This document shows positions 1 to 7,912 of a stretch of DNA of 24,588 bases, piece after piece. The DNA is taken from assembly GCA_046260445.1 (NCBI GenBank), contig JBHEPF010000064.1, positions 1 to 24,588 on the forward strand. The letters are read 5' to 3'. The DNA is from F2B08 sp046260445. GTDB taxonomy: Bacteria > Actinomycetota > Actinomycetes > Actinomycetales > Dermatophilaceae. A program made the translations under genes and the position numbers. Numbering within the stretch: the stretch's first letter is position 1; each line of letters starts with the position of its first letter. The notes below the pieces were generated by a model. It did not search any database, was not told where the DNA came from, and was given only the letters and a program-made list of their open reading frames with translations.

Positions 1-114
1 GAGCGGATTGAGGGTGAACCCGTCGAGGAGGTAGGTGGCCGCGAGCAACCCCACGGCATTGGCCAGTAGATACAGCGCTGTTCGCGCCAGGAAACGCACC
101 ATGAACGTCATCAT
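1..114 (-). CDS. Holin-like (phage holin 4_2 / YvlD type) small membrane protein, N-terminal part
   Basis: This is the first 38 codons of a minus-strand gene that runs off the left edge. The translation opens MMTFMVRFLARTALYLLA, followed by a hydrophobic stretch and the turn LLDGFTLNPL. A short basic start, one long membrane helix ending in Leu-Leu-x-Gly, and then a second segment is how the small four-helix 'phage holin family' membrane proteins (Pfam Phage_holin_4_2) begin. These are common chromosomal proteins in actinobacteria and their role is unknown. Starts at 114, 111 or 102 are all possible, and no strong ribosome binding site separates them. The missing C-terminus limits the assignment. 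Nothing else here is phage-like, so it should not be read as prophage. Confidence 0.55.
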   Translation of the reverse strand, partial: MMTFMVRFLARTALYLLANAVGLLAATYLLDGFTLNPL

Positions 115-301
115 GCGCCACGTTGCGCGGGCCCGGGCCACCCACAGCGGGTGGCCCCGACGAAAGCGATCGGAGCAGTGAGGTGGGGACGGCTCAGTCC
201 CCGGGCCACCGCGACACCGCGAAGGACACCTGAATCGGGTGGTACGACGGCCCGGGGCTCGGGAGGAACATGGTCGGACCCGGTTGACGAAAGGAGGCGA
301 A
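115..301. other. Divergent intergenic region with two perfect hairpins
   Basis: This 187-bp stretch separates the minus-strand membrane protein gene from the plus-strand gene at 302. It contains a perfect 9-bp stem at 135-143/149-157 (GGGCCACCC, loop ACAGC) and a perfect 6-bp stem at 185-190/197-202 (GGGGAC, loop GGCTCA). I do not recognise either as a known operator or riboswitch. They could be regulator sites or leader structure. I found no convincing -35/-10 pair. Confidence 0.4.
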
Positions 302-748
302 GTGACGTCGATCGACATCTGCATCTACGCCGAGGGGTCGCTTCCAGCGGAGGAGGTCATCGAGCTGGCGGACCTCGGCCTCCACTGGCGCCCCGACCAG
401 GTCGTCCTCGACGGGACGGTCGCCGACCAGGCGGCTCTCATCGGGGTGCTTGAGCGGCTCCGCCGGGCCGGGATGCGCATCCGGGAGGTGTCTTCGGCCT
501 CGAGCGGCGAAGACGACCGGCACCTGGCGCTCATCGCTGTCGTCGGCCAGGTCGGCGATCTCGTGCGCGCGGTGCTCGTCGATGCAGTCGTCACCGAGCA
601 GCCGACGACGACGACCGCTGAAGTTGTTCTGAGCAGGGACGATGACCTCTTCGACGCGATCCGGCGCCTGGGGGAGCTGAGCCTGGAGCTGTGCGCGGTG
701 CAGGTCGTCCGTTCGGCCGATCCCGCGTCAGGAGTGGGAATTTCGTAG
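302..748 (+). CDS. Protein of unknown function, 148 aa, next to the LAL regulator
   Basis: I do not recognise this protein. The GTG at 302 is chosen as the start because a near-perfect ribosome binding site, AAAGGAGG, lies at 290-297. A longer frame back to 239 has no such signal. The product is soluble and acidic, with no signal peptide, membrane segment or cysteine cluster. By eye it alternates short beta strands (for example IDICIYAEG near residues 4-12 and HLALIAVVG near the middle) with amphipathic helices. It ends with a strand-helix-strand unit (TTTAEVVLS, then DLFDAIRRLGELSLE, then LCAVQVV). This could be a tandem ferredoxin-like or ACT-like fold, but that is speculative. The regulator gene follows after 69 nt on the same strand, so co-expression or a sensor/partner role is plausible. 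No catalytic motif is visible. Confidence 0.65.
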   Translation: MTSIDICIYAEGSLPAEEVIELADLGLHWRPDQVVLDGTVADQAALIGVLERLRRAGMRIREVSSASSGEDDRHLALIAVVGQVGDLVRAVLVDAVVTEQPTTTTAEVVLSRDDDLFDAIRRLGELSLELCAVQVVRSADPASGVGIS

Positions 749-817
749 TCCGCCGGCTTGCACCCCGGCTACCTTGCAAGCGCAGGTCGCAGCAGTTGCC
801 GGAGCAGAGGAGGGCAC

Positions 818-3562
818 GTGTCTGCCCAACCTTCACTCGTCGCCTTCCACGACGCACGTCTCACCATTCCGGCACCGGCGGACAGGGCCGTCGATCGGCA
901 CCGCCTCACGGACCAGCTGGACGACGCGATCCGGAGTCACCCCGTCACGCTCGTGACGGGGGCCGGCGGCACGGGCAAGACGTACGCGATGGCCATGTGG
1001 AGCAGGTATGCCTGCGCGGAGGACGACTCCCTCCGGGTCGCGTGGGCGTCGCTGGACCGCTCCGACGGTGACCCGCACCGGTTCTGGCTCACGGTTGTCG
1101 GTGCTCTGCGCCGAGTCGTCGACGCCGAGTCCGTGACCGGTCTGGCCGTTCCCGCCCTGCCGAACCAGTACTTCGTCGACAGCCTCGCCGCCGCGTTGGC
1201 CGGCCTGAGCTACCGCCTCGTGCTGGTCCTGGACGATGTTCACGAGCTGGCCGGCAGTCGGGCGCTGGAGTCGCTGGAGCAGCTGCACAGGTCCCTGCCG
1301 CGGCGGCACCGGCTCGTCCTCGTCTCCCGCCACGACCCACCCCTGCACCTGCACCGACTGCGTCTCTCGGGCGACCTCGGTGAGGTGCGGTCATCCGACC
1401 TGGCGTTCACCCGCTCGGAGGCCACCGAGATGCTCCAGGCCAGCGGAGTCGACCTGCCCACCCCGGCTCTTGATCACCTCATGAACACGACCGAGGGCTG
1501 GGCCGCGGGCTTGCGGCTCGCGACAGTCGCCATCGAGCCCGCGAGCGACCCGACCGTGGTGGTCAGCCAGTTCAGCGGCCGGCACTCTCTGGTCTCCGCC
1601 TACCTCGTTGCGGAGGTCATGGCGGGGCTGGGGCCCGACCGAGCCGAGTTCCTCCTCGCGACCAGCGTCGTCGACCGGGTCTGTGCGCCTCTGGCTCGCG
1701 CACTCACCGACGACCCGGCTGCCGGCGCGATGCTCGATGCTCTTGTCGAGGGCAACGTCTTCGTCTCGGCGCTGGAGGACACCGGGTGGTACCGCTACCA
1801 CCCCATGCTCGTCGAGATGTTGCGGTCGAGGCTGAGAGCGAGCGCGCCAGACCTGGCTGCAGACCTGCATCACCGTGCCCAGCGCTGGTTCGAGGCCTCA
1901 GGAGAGTGGCTCGAGTCGCTCCGACACGCGGTGCTCTCGGGCGACGAGGACCTCGCCACGCAGGTCGCCCTGCGGTCTGCGGCCATCCTCGTGTTCACCC
2001 CCGAGCGAGTTCGCCTGGCGCAGACACTCGCCCCCATCTCGAGCGGACCGGCCAGGGCAGGCGATCCCGAGCGCCAGCTGTGTCTCGCTCTCGCCGCCTA
2101 CTGCGTCGGGGACGATGAGGCGACTCTGACCTGGATCCACCGGGCCGAACCCGCACTGGAGGGGATTCCGGACCAACGGCGTCAGTTCGCCTCCATCGTT
2201 CATCGACTGCTCCTCACCGCCCAGGCCCGGCGTCAGGGCGACCCTCACCTCATGCTCTCGGCGGCCCGGGAGGCGTTGCGGCTCGCAGAGGGACTTGCGC
2301 CGTCTGCGGCGGCCGGCCTGCCCCACCTGCGCGGGCTGGCGGCGAGCATGCTCGGTGTCGGAGAGCTGTGGCGGGGTCGCCCGGAGCGGGCCGAGGAGCT
2401 GCTGCGCGGCGCCGTCGTCGGGGTGGATGAGCGGCTCTTCGGAATTCACGCGCAGGTGTACCACGGTGGACTCATCGCGCTGTCCGAGGTGTCCCGGGGA
2501 CGAGTCCGGCAGGGCCGGACGCGCGCGGAGACCGTCCTGGAGGCGGCTCGGGGGAGTGGTTGGACCCAGTCCTACGAGTCCGGGGCAGCCTGGCTGGCGC
2601 TCGCCATCGCCAACCTGTATGCGGTGGACCTGGCCGAGGTCGAGCGAAGCCTGACGCTGGCGCACCAGACCCAGATCGGGTTGCGGGACCCCTTCATCGG
2701 CGCAGCGATGATCCTCGTGGCGGCCCGCAGCGCCCTCACCGCCGGCGACCTCCTTCGCGCTCGACGGGCCCTGACGGGAGTCGACCGGCTCGTCGCGGAG
2801 CGGCCCCGGCTGACCCTCATTCTCACCCTGAGGGCCGCCCTGCGCGCGGAGATCGAGCTCGCAGCCGGCGCCCCCCAGGCTGCCGCTGCGGTCCTGGCCG
2901 ACCTCGATGCCCGTCTTGCCGACCTCGATGCCCGTCTCGCCGATCCCGGCGATCCCGGCGAAGACGAGGGTGCCCAGAGTGATCCGCTGCCGATCACCCG
3001 GGGGCACGTCCTGCTCGCGACTCATCGGCCGAAGGATGCATGCGAGTTGGTCGCCCCCTTGCTCCAGGCGGGCGGGGCGGTCGGCAGCGAGGCCTGGCTC
3101 ATCACCGCTCTCGCCCAGGACCGGCTCCGCCAGGACGCCTCTGCGCTCGACTCGCTCGGCCGGGCCCTGGCCTACGGTGAGGCCGAGGATGCGGTGCAGT
3201 GCTTCCTCCGACCCAACGACCGGCTTCCGGTCCTGCTGCGCAGACACCTCGACGTCGGCGGGGCGCACCAGTCGTTCACCCGGCGAGTCCTCAGCCGCAT
3301 CGAACAGAGCGGCGACGGCGGCCACCGTGCAGCAGCGGAGGCGAGCTCCGCAGGCCTGGTCGACCTCACCGAGCGCGAGCTGTCCGTCCTTGCCTACCTC
3401 CCGACGCTGAGCACCAACCCCGAGATCGCGTCGCAGCTCAACATCTCGGTCAACACCGTCAAGCAGCACCTCAAGACCATCAACCGCAAGCTCGGAGTGA
3501 GCAGCAGGCGTGAGGCGGTGCGGGCCGCTCGGCGCCTCGGACTGCTGCCCGACCCGTCGTGA
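818..3562 (+). CDS. LuxR-family transcriptional regulator, large ATP-binding MalT/LAL type
   Basis: This is a 914-aa STAND-type regulator. The N-terminal P-loop GAGGTGKT is at about residues 48-55 and the Walker B stretch LVLVLDD at about 134-140. A MalT-like winged-helix/arm region and a long helical TPR-like sensor region follow. A C-terminal LuxR helix-turn-helix starts at LTERELSVLAYL and contains NPEIASQLNIS and NTVKQHLKTI. Length and domain order match the LAL/MalT family, in which an inducer-bound, ATP-bound oligomer activates transcription. Its inducer and targets cannot be read from the sequence. GTG 818 is chosen because GAGGAGGG lies at 807-814; an upstream ATG at 758 has no ribosome binding site. 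A possible -10 (TACCTT, 770-775) sits inside an inverted repeat CTTGCA/TGCAAG (757-762/775-780). The stop overlaps the next gene by 4 nt, so the two are probably translationally coupled. Confidence 0.9.
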   Translation: MSAQPSLVAFHDARLTIPAPADRAVDRHRLTDQLDDAIRSHPVTLVTGAGGTGKTYAMAMWSRYACAEDDSLRVAWASLDRSDGDPHRFWLTVVGALRRVVDAESVTGLAVPALPNQYFVDSLAAALAGLSYRLVLVLDDVHELAGSRALESLEQLHRSLPRRHRLVLVSRHDPPLHLHRLRLSGDLGEVRSSDLAFTRSEATEMLQASGVDLPTPALDHLMNTTEGWAAGLRLATVAIEPASDPTVVVSQFSGRHSLVSAYLVAEVMAGLGPDRAEFLLATSVVDRVCAPLARALTDDPAAGAMLDALVEGNVFVSALEDTGWYRYHPMLVEMLRSRLRASAPDLAADLHHRAQRWFEASGEWLESLRHAVLSGDEDLATQVALRSAAILVFTPERVRLAQTLAPISSGPARAGDPERQLCLALAAYCVGDDEATLTWIHRAEPALEGIPDQRRQFASIVHRLLLTAQARRQGDPHLMLSAAREALRLAEGLAPSAAAGLPHLRGLAASMLGVGELWRGRPERAEELLRGAVVGVDERLFGIHAQVYHGGLIALSEVSRGRVRQGRTRAETVLEAARGSGWTQSYESGAAWLALAIANLYAVDLAEVERSLTLAHQTQIGLRDPFIGAAMILVAARSALTAGDLLRARRALTGVDRLVAERPRLTLILTLRAALRAEIELAAGAPQAAAAVLADLDARLADLDARLADPGDPGEDEGAQSDPLPITRGHVLLATHRPKDACELVAPLLQAGGAVGSEAWLITALAQDRLRQDASALDSLGRALAYGEAEDAVQCFLRPNDRLPVLLRRHLDVGGAHQSFTRRVLSRIEQSGDGGHRAAAEASSAGLVDLTERELSVLAYLPTLSTNPEIASQLNISVNTVKQHLKTINRKLGVSSRREAVRAARRLGLLPDPS
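2897..2938 (+). repeat. 21-bp tandem duplication inside the LAL regulator gene
   Basis: Two adjacent 21-bp units differ at one base and encode a duplicated seven-residue unit (ADLDARL, read twice). A shorter GATCCCGGC duplication (Asp-Pro-Gly, twice) follows. It lies in the linker between the helical sensor region and the DNA-binding end. It looks like replication-slippage expansion of a flexible segment and keeps the reading frame. Confidence 0.8.
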
Positions 3563-4350
3563 GGGTGTCCGGCAGAGAACCCTCCGGCTCAGGGCTGCCG
3601 CGGGTCACCTGGCTCGGTCACGCCACCGTGCTCATCGAGATCGGCGGCACGAGGATCCTCACCGACCCTGTGCTGCGTGACCCGGTCGGGGTGCTCCGGC
3701 GACGCCGTGACCTGCCGCCGGTCCCAGTGCTCCCGGAGATCGACGCCGTGCTGCTGTCCCACCTGCACCACGACCATGCCGACCTGCCGTCACTGCGCAC
3801 AGTGGCACCGGCTCCGATCCTCACCCAGATCGGGAACGCTCAATGGGTCCGGCACCAGGGCCTGCTCGCTCCGGAGGTCGACCAGACCGGGTGGCACTCG
3901 GTGACCGCCGAGGTGCAGGTCCGCCTCGTGGCGGCGGTGCACCGAGCCCGCCCGATGCCGCACCGGCCCAACGGAGCCGTCGGCATGCTCGTGCGCGGCG
4001 GCGGTCGGGTCATCTGGTTCGCCGGCGACACCTCGCTCTACCCGGGCATGGCGGACCTGCCGAAGATCGCGGGTGCACCGATCGACCTCGCGCTGTTGCC
4101 GGTCGGCGGCTGGGGACCGAGGCTCTCGGCCGGACACATGGGCCCGGAGGAGGCGACGGAGGCGGCAGCGCTCACCAGCGCATACACCGTCGTCCCGATC
4201 CACTTCGGCACGCTGCACCCGCGGGGGTGGCCCTCCGGTCGGCTGGGCTGGTCGACCGCTCCCGGCGAGCGGCTGCCTGCGCTCCTCGCCGAGGGCTCCC
4301 ACGCGACCGCCCGGGTGCTGCCCGTCGGTGGGAGTCTGACCCTGCGCTGA
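3559..4350 (+). CDS. Metallo-beta-lactamase-fold hydrolase, UlaG/NAPE-PLD-like
   Basis: This 263-aa metal-dependent hydrolase belongs to the Lactamase_B_2 branch. Visible motifs are WLGHAT near residue 18-23, the metal-binding SHLHHDHAD (His68, His70, Asp72, His73), AAVH with His128 as a further ligand, FAGDTSLY with Asp157 as the bridging aspartate, and PIHFGT with His215. This pattern fits the UlaG / N-acyl-phosphatidylethanolamine phospholipase D-like group rather than true beta-lactamases. The physiological substrate is unknown. The GTG at 3559 overlaps the stop of the LAL regulator gene by 4 nt, with no separate ribosome binding site. Translation is therefore probably coupled and the hydrolase may act in the same response. 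Confidence 0.85.
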   Translation: MRVSGREPSGSGLPRVTWLGHATVLIEIGGTRILTDPVLRDPVGVLRRRRDLPPVPVLPEIDAVLLSHLHHDHADLPSLRTVAPAPILTQIGNAQWVRHQGLLAPEVDQTGWHSVTAEVQVRLVAAVHRARPMPHRPNGAVGMLVRGGGRVIWFAGDTSLYPGMADLPKIAGAPIDLALLPVGGWGPRLSAGHMGPEEATEAAALTSAYTVVPIHFGTLHPRGWPSGRLGWSTAPGERLPALLAEGSHATARVLPVGGSLTLR

Positions 4351-4374
4351 CCCCTTCGGTGAGCGGTGCGTCGG

Positions 4375-4380
4375 TACGGT
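4375..4380 (+). promoter_or_regulatory. Putative -10 box of a leaderless promoter for the quinone oxidoreductase
   Basis: TACGGT ends 6 nt before the ATG at 4387, with no Shine-Dalgarno sequence between. This is the spacing expected if transcription starts at or next to the A of the start codon. Confidence 0.5.
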
Positions 4381-4386
4381 GGGCCC

Positions 4387-5364
4387 ATGCGAGCCGTGAC
4401 CCTGCCGAGTCCTGGGGGCCCCGACGCCCTCGTCCTCTCCGATGTCGAGACCCCCGAGCCCGAGGCCGGTGAGGTCCGCATCCGCGTGGCGGCGGCCGGT
4501 CTCAACCGTGCGGACATCCTCCAGCGCCAGGGCCACTACGATCCGCCGCCGGGGTCCTCGCCCTACCTCGGCCTCGAGGTGAGCGGCACCGTCGACGCCG
4601 TTGGGGAGGGCGTCGACGGGTGGTCGGTGGGAGACGAGGTCTGCGCGCTCCTCGTCGGCGGCGGCTACGCCGAGCAGGTATGCGTGCCCGCCGGCCAGGT
4701 GCTCCCGGTCCCCCCCGGCGTCTCGCTCATCGAGGCCGCCGCGCTGCCCGAGGTGGTCAGCACGGTGTGGTCGAACGTCTTCCTCACCGCGAACCTCCAA
4801 CCGGGGGAGACCGTCCTCATCCACGGTGGCTCTTCCGGGATCGGCACGATGGCGATCCAGCTCGCGCGCGAGATCGGGGCGCGCGTGGCCGTGACGGCGG
4901 GTTCGGCCGACAAGCTCGAGGCGTGCCGTTCGCTCGGGGCCGAGATCCTCGTGAACTACCGCGAGCAGGACTTCGTCGAGGTCGTGCGTACGGCAACCGC
5001 CGGCGCCGGCGCGGGGGTCATCCTCGACAACATGGGCGCGAAATACCTCATGCGCAACGTCGAGACCCTCGCCGACGGGGGTCGGCTCGTCATCATCGGG
5101 ATGCAGGGTGGCATCAAGGCCGAGCTCGACATCGCGACCCTGCTGCGCAAGCGCGGCGCCGTCATCGCCACCGCGCTGCGCTCACGCTCGCTCGCGGAGA
5201 AGGCGACGATCGTCGCGGCCGTCCGCGAGCACGTCTGGCCGCTCGTCGAGTCCGGTCGGGTCCGACCGATCGTCCACGCGACCTATCCGATCGAAGAGGT
5301 CTCCGCCGCCCACGAGGAGATGGAGAGCAGCCGCCACATCGGCAAGATCCTGCTGACGCTCTGA
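4387..5364 (+). CDS. NAD(P)H:quinone oxidoreductase, zinc-independent MDR family (PIG3/QOR-like)
   Basis: This 325-aa protein of the medium-chain dehydrogenase/reductase superfamily would transfer hydride from NADPH to quinones or other enones in the cytoplasm. The QOR signature NRADILQRQGHYDPPPG is near residues 40-56 and the GroES-like N-terminal domain ends in the usual LGLEVSGTVDAVG. A Rossmann nucleotide-binding loop, HGGSSGIG, is near 146-153. The catalytic and structural zinc cysteines of classical alcohol dehydrogenases are missing, as expected for this branch. It most resembles the PIG3-type quinone reductases. The start at 4387 is preferred over an in-frame ATG 21 nt upstream because homologues begin MRAV and a -10-like box lies just before it. 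It is probably expressed on its own, and a long palindrome follows the stop. Confidence 0.88.
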   Translation: MRAVTLPSPGGPDALVLSDVETPEPEAGEVRIRVAAAGLNRADILQRQGHYDPPPGSSPYLGLEVSGTVDAVGEGVDGWSVGDEVCALLVGGGYAEQVCVPAGQVLPVPPGVSLIEAAALPEVVSTVWSNVFLTANLQPGETVLIHGGSSGIGTMAIQLAREIGARVAVTAGSADKLEACRSLGAEILVNYREQDFVEVVRTATAGAGAGVILDNMGAKYLMRNVETLADGGRLVIIGMQGGIKAELDIATLLRKRGAVIATALRSRSLAEKATIVAAVREHVWPLVESGRVRPIVHATYPIEEVSAAHEEMESSRHIGKILLTL

Positions 5365-5379
5365 GGCTCTGACCTTCGC

Positions 5380-5470
5380 CCTCGCCCCCGCATGTTTGGT
5401 TCGCTGTCATCATGTTGGGCCGCTATAGCGCGCCAAACTGGTGACAACGAACCAAACACGGGGAGGGGCC
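5380..5470. repeat. Palindromic intergenic repeat, copy 1
   Basis: A 64-bp palindrome occupies 5394-5457 between two convergent genes. Its outer 10 bp are perfect (GTTTGGTTCG ... CGAACCAAAC), the centre is CGCTATAGCG, and about 26 of 32 arm positions pair. C-rich and G-rich blocks flank it on the left and right. The arms are markedly more AT-rich than the surroundings. A related, more degenerate element lies at 21774-21866. The pair looks like a dispersed REP- or MITE-like palindromic family. In this position it could also serve as a two-way transcription terminator. Confidence 0.8.
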
Positions 5471-5473
5471 GTG

Positions 5474-6229
5474 TCAGCCGCGACCGAGGATGCGCCGGGA
5501 GACCTGCTCGGCGCTCGCACGCACCGCGTCGACGAGGATCCGGAGGTCGGTCACCGATGCCGCAGGGTAGGTCACCGCGACGGCGGCGGCCGGATAGTCG
5601 TTGTGGTCGAGGACGACGGCCGAGACCGAGGCCAGGGCGGGGGTGACGAGGCCGTCCTCCAGCGCATACCCGCGTGACCGAGTCGTCTGGAGCTCCCGGC
5701 GGAGCGCGACGAGGGAGGCGGGGCCGCGACCGGCGCGCTGGACGAAGGCCTCGCGTCCCGGATAGAGCGCGCGCACCTGGGCCGGGGGCAGGGCGGCCAG
5801 CATCGCCAGACCGGTGGCGGTGAGCGAGGCCGGCAGGCGCACGCCGACATCGCTCACGAGGTGGGGTGCGCCGGGCGCTCGCTGCTCGATGACGTAGAGG
5901 ACGTCCCGGCCGTGCAGCACGGCGAGGTGCGCGTTGTGTCCGGTGCGGTCGACGAGCTGGTCCATGACGCGCCGGGCGGCCCGCTGGAGGGGCGCCTGCC
6001 GCTGGTAGGCCGACCCCAGCTCGTATGCGGCCACGCCCAGTCCGTACCTGCGCTCCTCCGGCAGATGGCGCACGAAGCCTCGCGAGGTGAGCACGGTGAG
6101 CAGGTGGTAGACGCTCGAGCGAGGCAGGCCGAGCTCGCGGGCGATCGTCGCTGCCGGCAGGGGCTCCCCGTGCCGGGCGAGGAGAGTGAGCACGTCCAGG
6201 CCGTGACCGGCAGCGTTGGCGTTCCCCAT
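5474..6229 (-). CDS. IclR-family transcriptional regulator, probable regulator of the hut genes
   Basis: This 251-aa protein has an N-terminal winged helix-turn-helix at about residues 10-55, including the recognition region ELGLPRSSVYHLLTVL. An IclR-type effector domain follows, with AAYELGSAYQRQ and the ligand-domain stretch LTATGLAMLAALP. ATG 6229 is chosen because AGGAAAGGG sits 7 nt upstream; a second in-frame ATG lies at 6253. The gene diverges from hutH, and IclR proteins beside actinobacterial hut genes usually control histidine degradation. An 18-bp inverted repeat 24 nt upstream of this start recurs before the second hut unit. Autoregulation plus control of both units is therefore likely. 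The ligand (histidine, urocanate or another intermediate) is not visible from sequence. Confidence 0.88.
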   Translation of the reverse strand: MGNANAAGHGLDVLTLLARHGEPLPAATIARELGLPRSSVYHLLTVLTSRGFVRHLPEERRYGLGVAAYELGSAYQRQAPLQRAARRVMDQLVDRTGHNAHLAVLHGRDVLYVIEQRAPGAPHLVSDVGVRLPASLTATGLAMLAALPPAQVRALYPGREAFVQRAGRGPASLVALRRELQTTRSRGYALEDGLVTPALASVSAVVLDHNDYPAAAVAVTYPAASVTDLRILVDAVRASAEQVSRRILGRG

Positions 6230-6252
6230 CTCGGCGCCCTTTCCTCGCAGCA

Positions 6253-6270
6253 TGTCTGATATCCGAGACA
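6253..6270 (+). promoter_or_regulatory. Putative IclR (Hut) operator, site 1
   Basis: TGTCTGATATCCGAGACA is an inverted repeat with outer half-sites TGTCT/AGACA, lying between the divergent iclR and hutH genes. Its right half, ATCCGAGACA, is identical to the right half of the site at 10273-10290. Both sites are centred 64.5 bp upstream of the downstream start codon. Binding by the adjacent IclR protein is inferred. Confidence 0.7.
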
Positions 6271-6312
6271 GTATGCGTGGCGGACCTCTCCCGCCGCCAG
6301 TGGGTCCCGCCG

Positions 6313-6318
6313 TTGAAT
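6313..6318 (+). promoter_or_regulatory. Putative -10 box of the hutH promoter (leaderless)
   Basis: TTGAAT ends 7 nt before the ATG at 6326. No Shine-Dalgarno sequence lies upstream of hutH and no good -35 hexamer is visible, which fits a weak, activator-dependent promoter. The second hut unit has TGGAAT at the same distance. Confidence 0.55.
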
Positions 6319-6325
6319 GGTTCTC

Positions 6326-7897
6326 ATGACCGTTGCAGCCACCGAGGCCGTCACCGCCGGCCCTGTCGTCGTCGTCGGCGCCGACCCGCTGACCATCGAG
6401 GACGTCGTCTCCGTCGCCCGGCACCACGCGCCCGTACGGCTCTCGGCGGAGGCGCTGGGGGAGGTGCGTCGCAGCCGCTCGATCATTGAGGCGCTGGCGG
6501 AGGACACCGAGGCGCACTACGGCGTCTCGACCGGGTTCGGGGCTCTCGCGACCAAGCACATCCCCGTCGAGCAGCGTCGGCAGCTGCAGCGCTCCCTCAT
6601 CCGTTCGCACGCGGCCGGGATGGGTGAGCCGGTCGAGGAGGAGGTCGTCCGGGCGCTCATGCTGCTGCGCATCGCCACGCTCGCGACGGGCCGGACGGGG
6701 GTCCGGGAGGAGACTCTCACCGCCTACCTGGCGATGCTCAACGCAGGGATCGCCCCGATCGTCCACGAGTGGGGGTCGCTCGGCTGCTCGGGCGACCTCG
6801 CGCCGCTCAGCCACTGCGCGCTCGCTCTCATGGGTGAGGGTCCGGTCCGGGTCGGGGGCGAGCCCATGGATGCCGCCGACGCGCTGGCCGCCGCGGGCAT
6901 CGAGCCGGTCGTGCTCCACGAGAAGGAGGGACTCGCCCTCATCAACGGCACCGACGGGATGCTCGGGATGCTGTGTCTGGCCATCCACGACCTGCGTCAC
7001 CTCGTCACCGTCGCCGACATCGCCGCGGCGATGAGCGTCGAGGGCCTGCTCGGGACCGACGACGTCCTCGCCGCCGACCTGCAGGCCCTCCGTCCCCAGC
7101 CGGGGCAGGCGCTCTCGGCCGAGAACATGCGGAAGGTGCTGCGGGACAGCCCGATCCGCGCCTCTCATCGGACCGAGGAGTGCACGCGCGTCCAGGACGC
7201 CTACTCGATGCGCTGCGCTCCCCAGGTGGCCGGGGGACTCCGGGACACGATCGAGCACGCCGCGCGGATCGCGGGCCATGAGCTCGCCAGCGCGATCGAC
7301 AACCCCGTCGTCACCCTCGACGGCCGCGTCGAGAGCAACGGCAACTTCCACGGCGCGCCGGTGGCCTACGTCCTCGACTTCCTCGCCATCCCGGCTGCCG
7401 ATGTCGCCTCCATGTCGGAGCGGCGCACCGACCGCTTCCTCGACGTATCGCGCAACCACGGCCTGCCGCCCTTCCTCGCGGACGACCCGGGCGTCGACTC
7501 GGGGCTGATGATCGCGCAGTACGCGCAGGCGGGTCTCGTGGCCGAGCTCAAGCGGCTCGCAGCCCCGGCGAGTGTCGACTCGATCCCGAGCAGCGCCATG
7601 CAGGAGGACCACGTGTCGATGGGGTGGTCCGCCGCCCGCAAGCTGCGCCGGTCCGTCGAGGCGCTCGGACGGGTCCTCGCGGTCGAGCTCGTCGCGGCGG
7701 CCCGTGGCATCCAGCTGCGGGCGCCGCTCGAGCCGGCCCCGGCGACCGGAGCCGTCATCGACACCCTCAACCGCCGGACGCGGACCCAGCCCGGGCCCGA
7801 CCGGTTCCTCGCCCCCGACCTCGAGGGCGCATACCAGGCGGTGGTCGACGGCGACGTCCTCACCGCCGCCGTCCGCGTCACCGGCCCACTCAGCTGA
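6326..7897 (+). CDS. hutH: Histidine ammonia-lyase
   Basis: This 523-aa enzyme deaminates L-histidine to trans-urocanate and ammonia, the first step of histidine degradation. The electrophilic MIO cofactor would form from Cys154-Ser155-Gly156 in GSLGCSGDLAPLSH; many histidases have Ala-Ser-Gly here. Other family active-site residues are present: Tyr in YGVSTGFG, His in RSHAAGMGE, Asn in LINGTDGMLG, Gln/Tyr/Arg in RVQDAYSMRCAPQ, Phe in NGNFHG and Glu in MQEDHVSMG. ATG 6326 is preferred over ATG 6317 because a -10-like TTGAAT ends 7 nt before it. It is the first gene of the unit with hutU and is probably controlled through the operator at 6253-6270. Confidence 0.95.
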   Translation: MTVAATEAVTAGPVVVVGADPLTIEDVVSVARHHAPVRLSAEALGEVRRSRSIIEALAEDTEAHYGVSTGFGALATKHIPVEQRRQLQRSLIRSHAAGMGEPVEEEVVRALMLLRIATLATGRTGVREETLTAYLAMLNAGIAPIVHEWGSLGCSGDLAPLSHCALALMGEGPVRVGGEPMDAADALAAAGIEPVVLHEKEGLALINGTDGMLGMLCLAIHDLRHLVTVADIAAAMSVEGLLGTDDVLAADLQALRPQPGQALSAENMRKVLRDSPIRASHRTEECTRVQDAYSMRCAPQVAGGLRDTIEHAARIAGHELASAIDNPVVTLDGRVESNGNFHGAPVAYVLDFLAIPAADVASMSERRTDRFLDVSRNHGLPPFLADDPGVDSGLMIAQYAQAGLVAELKRLAAPASVDSIPSSAMQEDHVSMGWSAARKLRRSVEALGRVLAVELVAAARGIQLRAPLEPAPATGAVIDTLNRRTRTQPGPDRFLAPDLEGAYQAVVDGDVLTAAVRVTGPLS

Positions 7898-7912
7898 CCC
7901 CCCACCCCTCAT

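Noticed and set aside
1..114. Holin-like protein as evidence of a prophage
   Set aside because: Chromosomal actinobacterial proteins of this family are common, and no lysin, integrase, structural or att signal is present.
1898..3469. Long minus-strand open frame of 523 codons opposite the LAL regulator
   Set aside because: It lies wholly antisense to a gene with clear Walker and LuxR motifs, shows no recognisable domain and has low-complexity Arg/Gly/Glu-rich composition. Such shadow frames are normal at this GC content.
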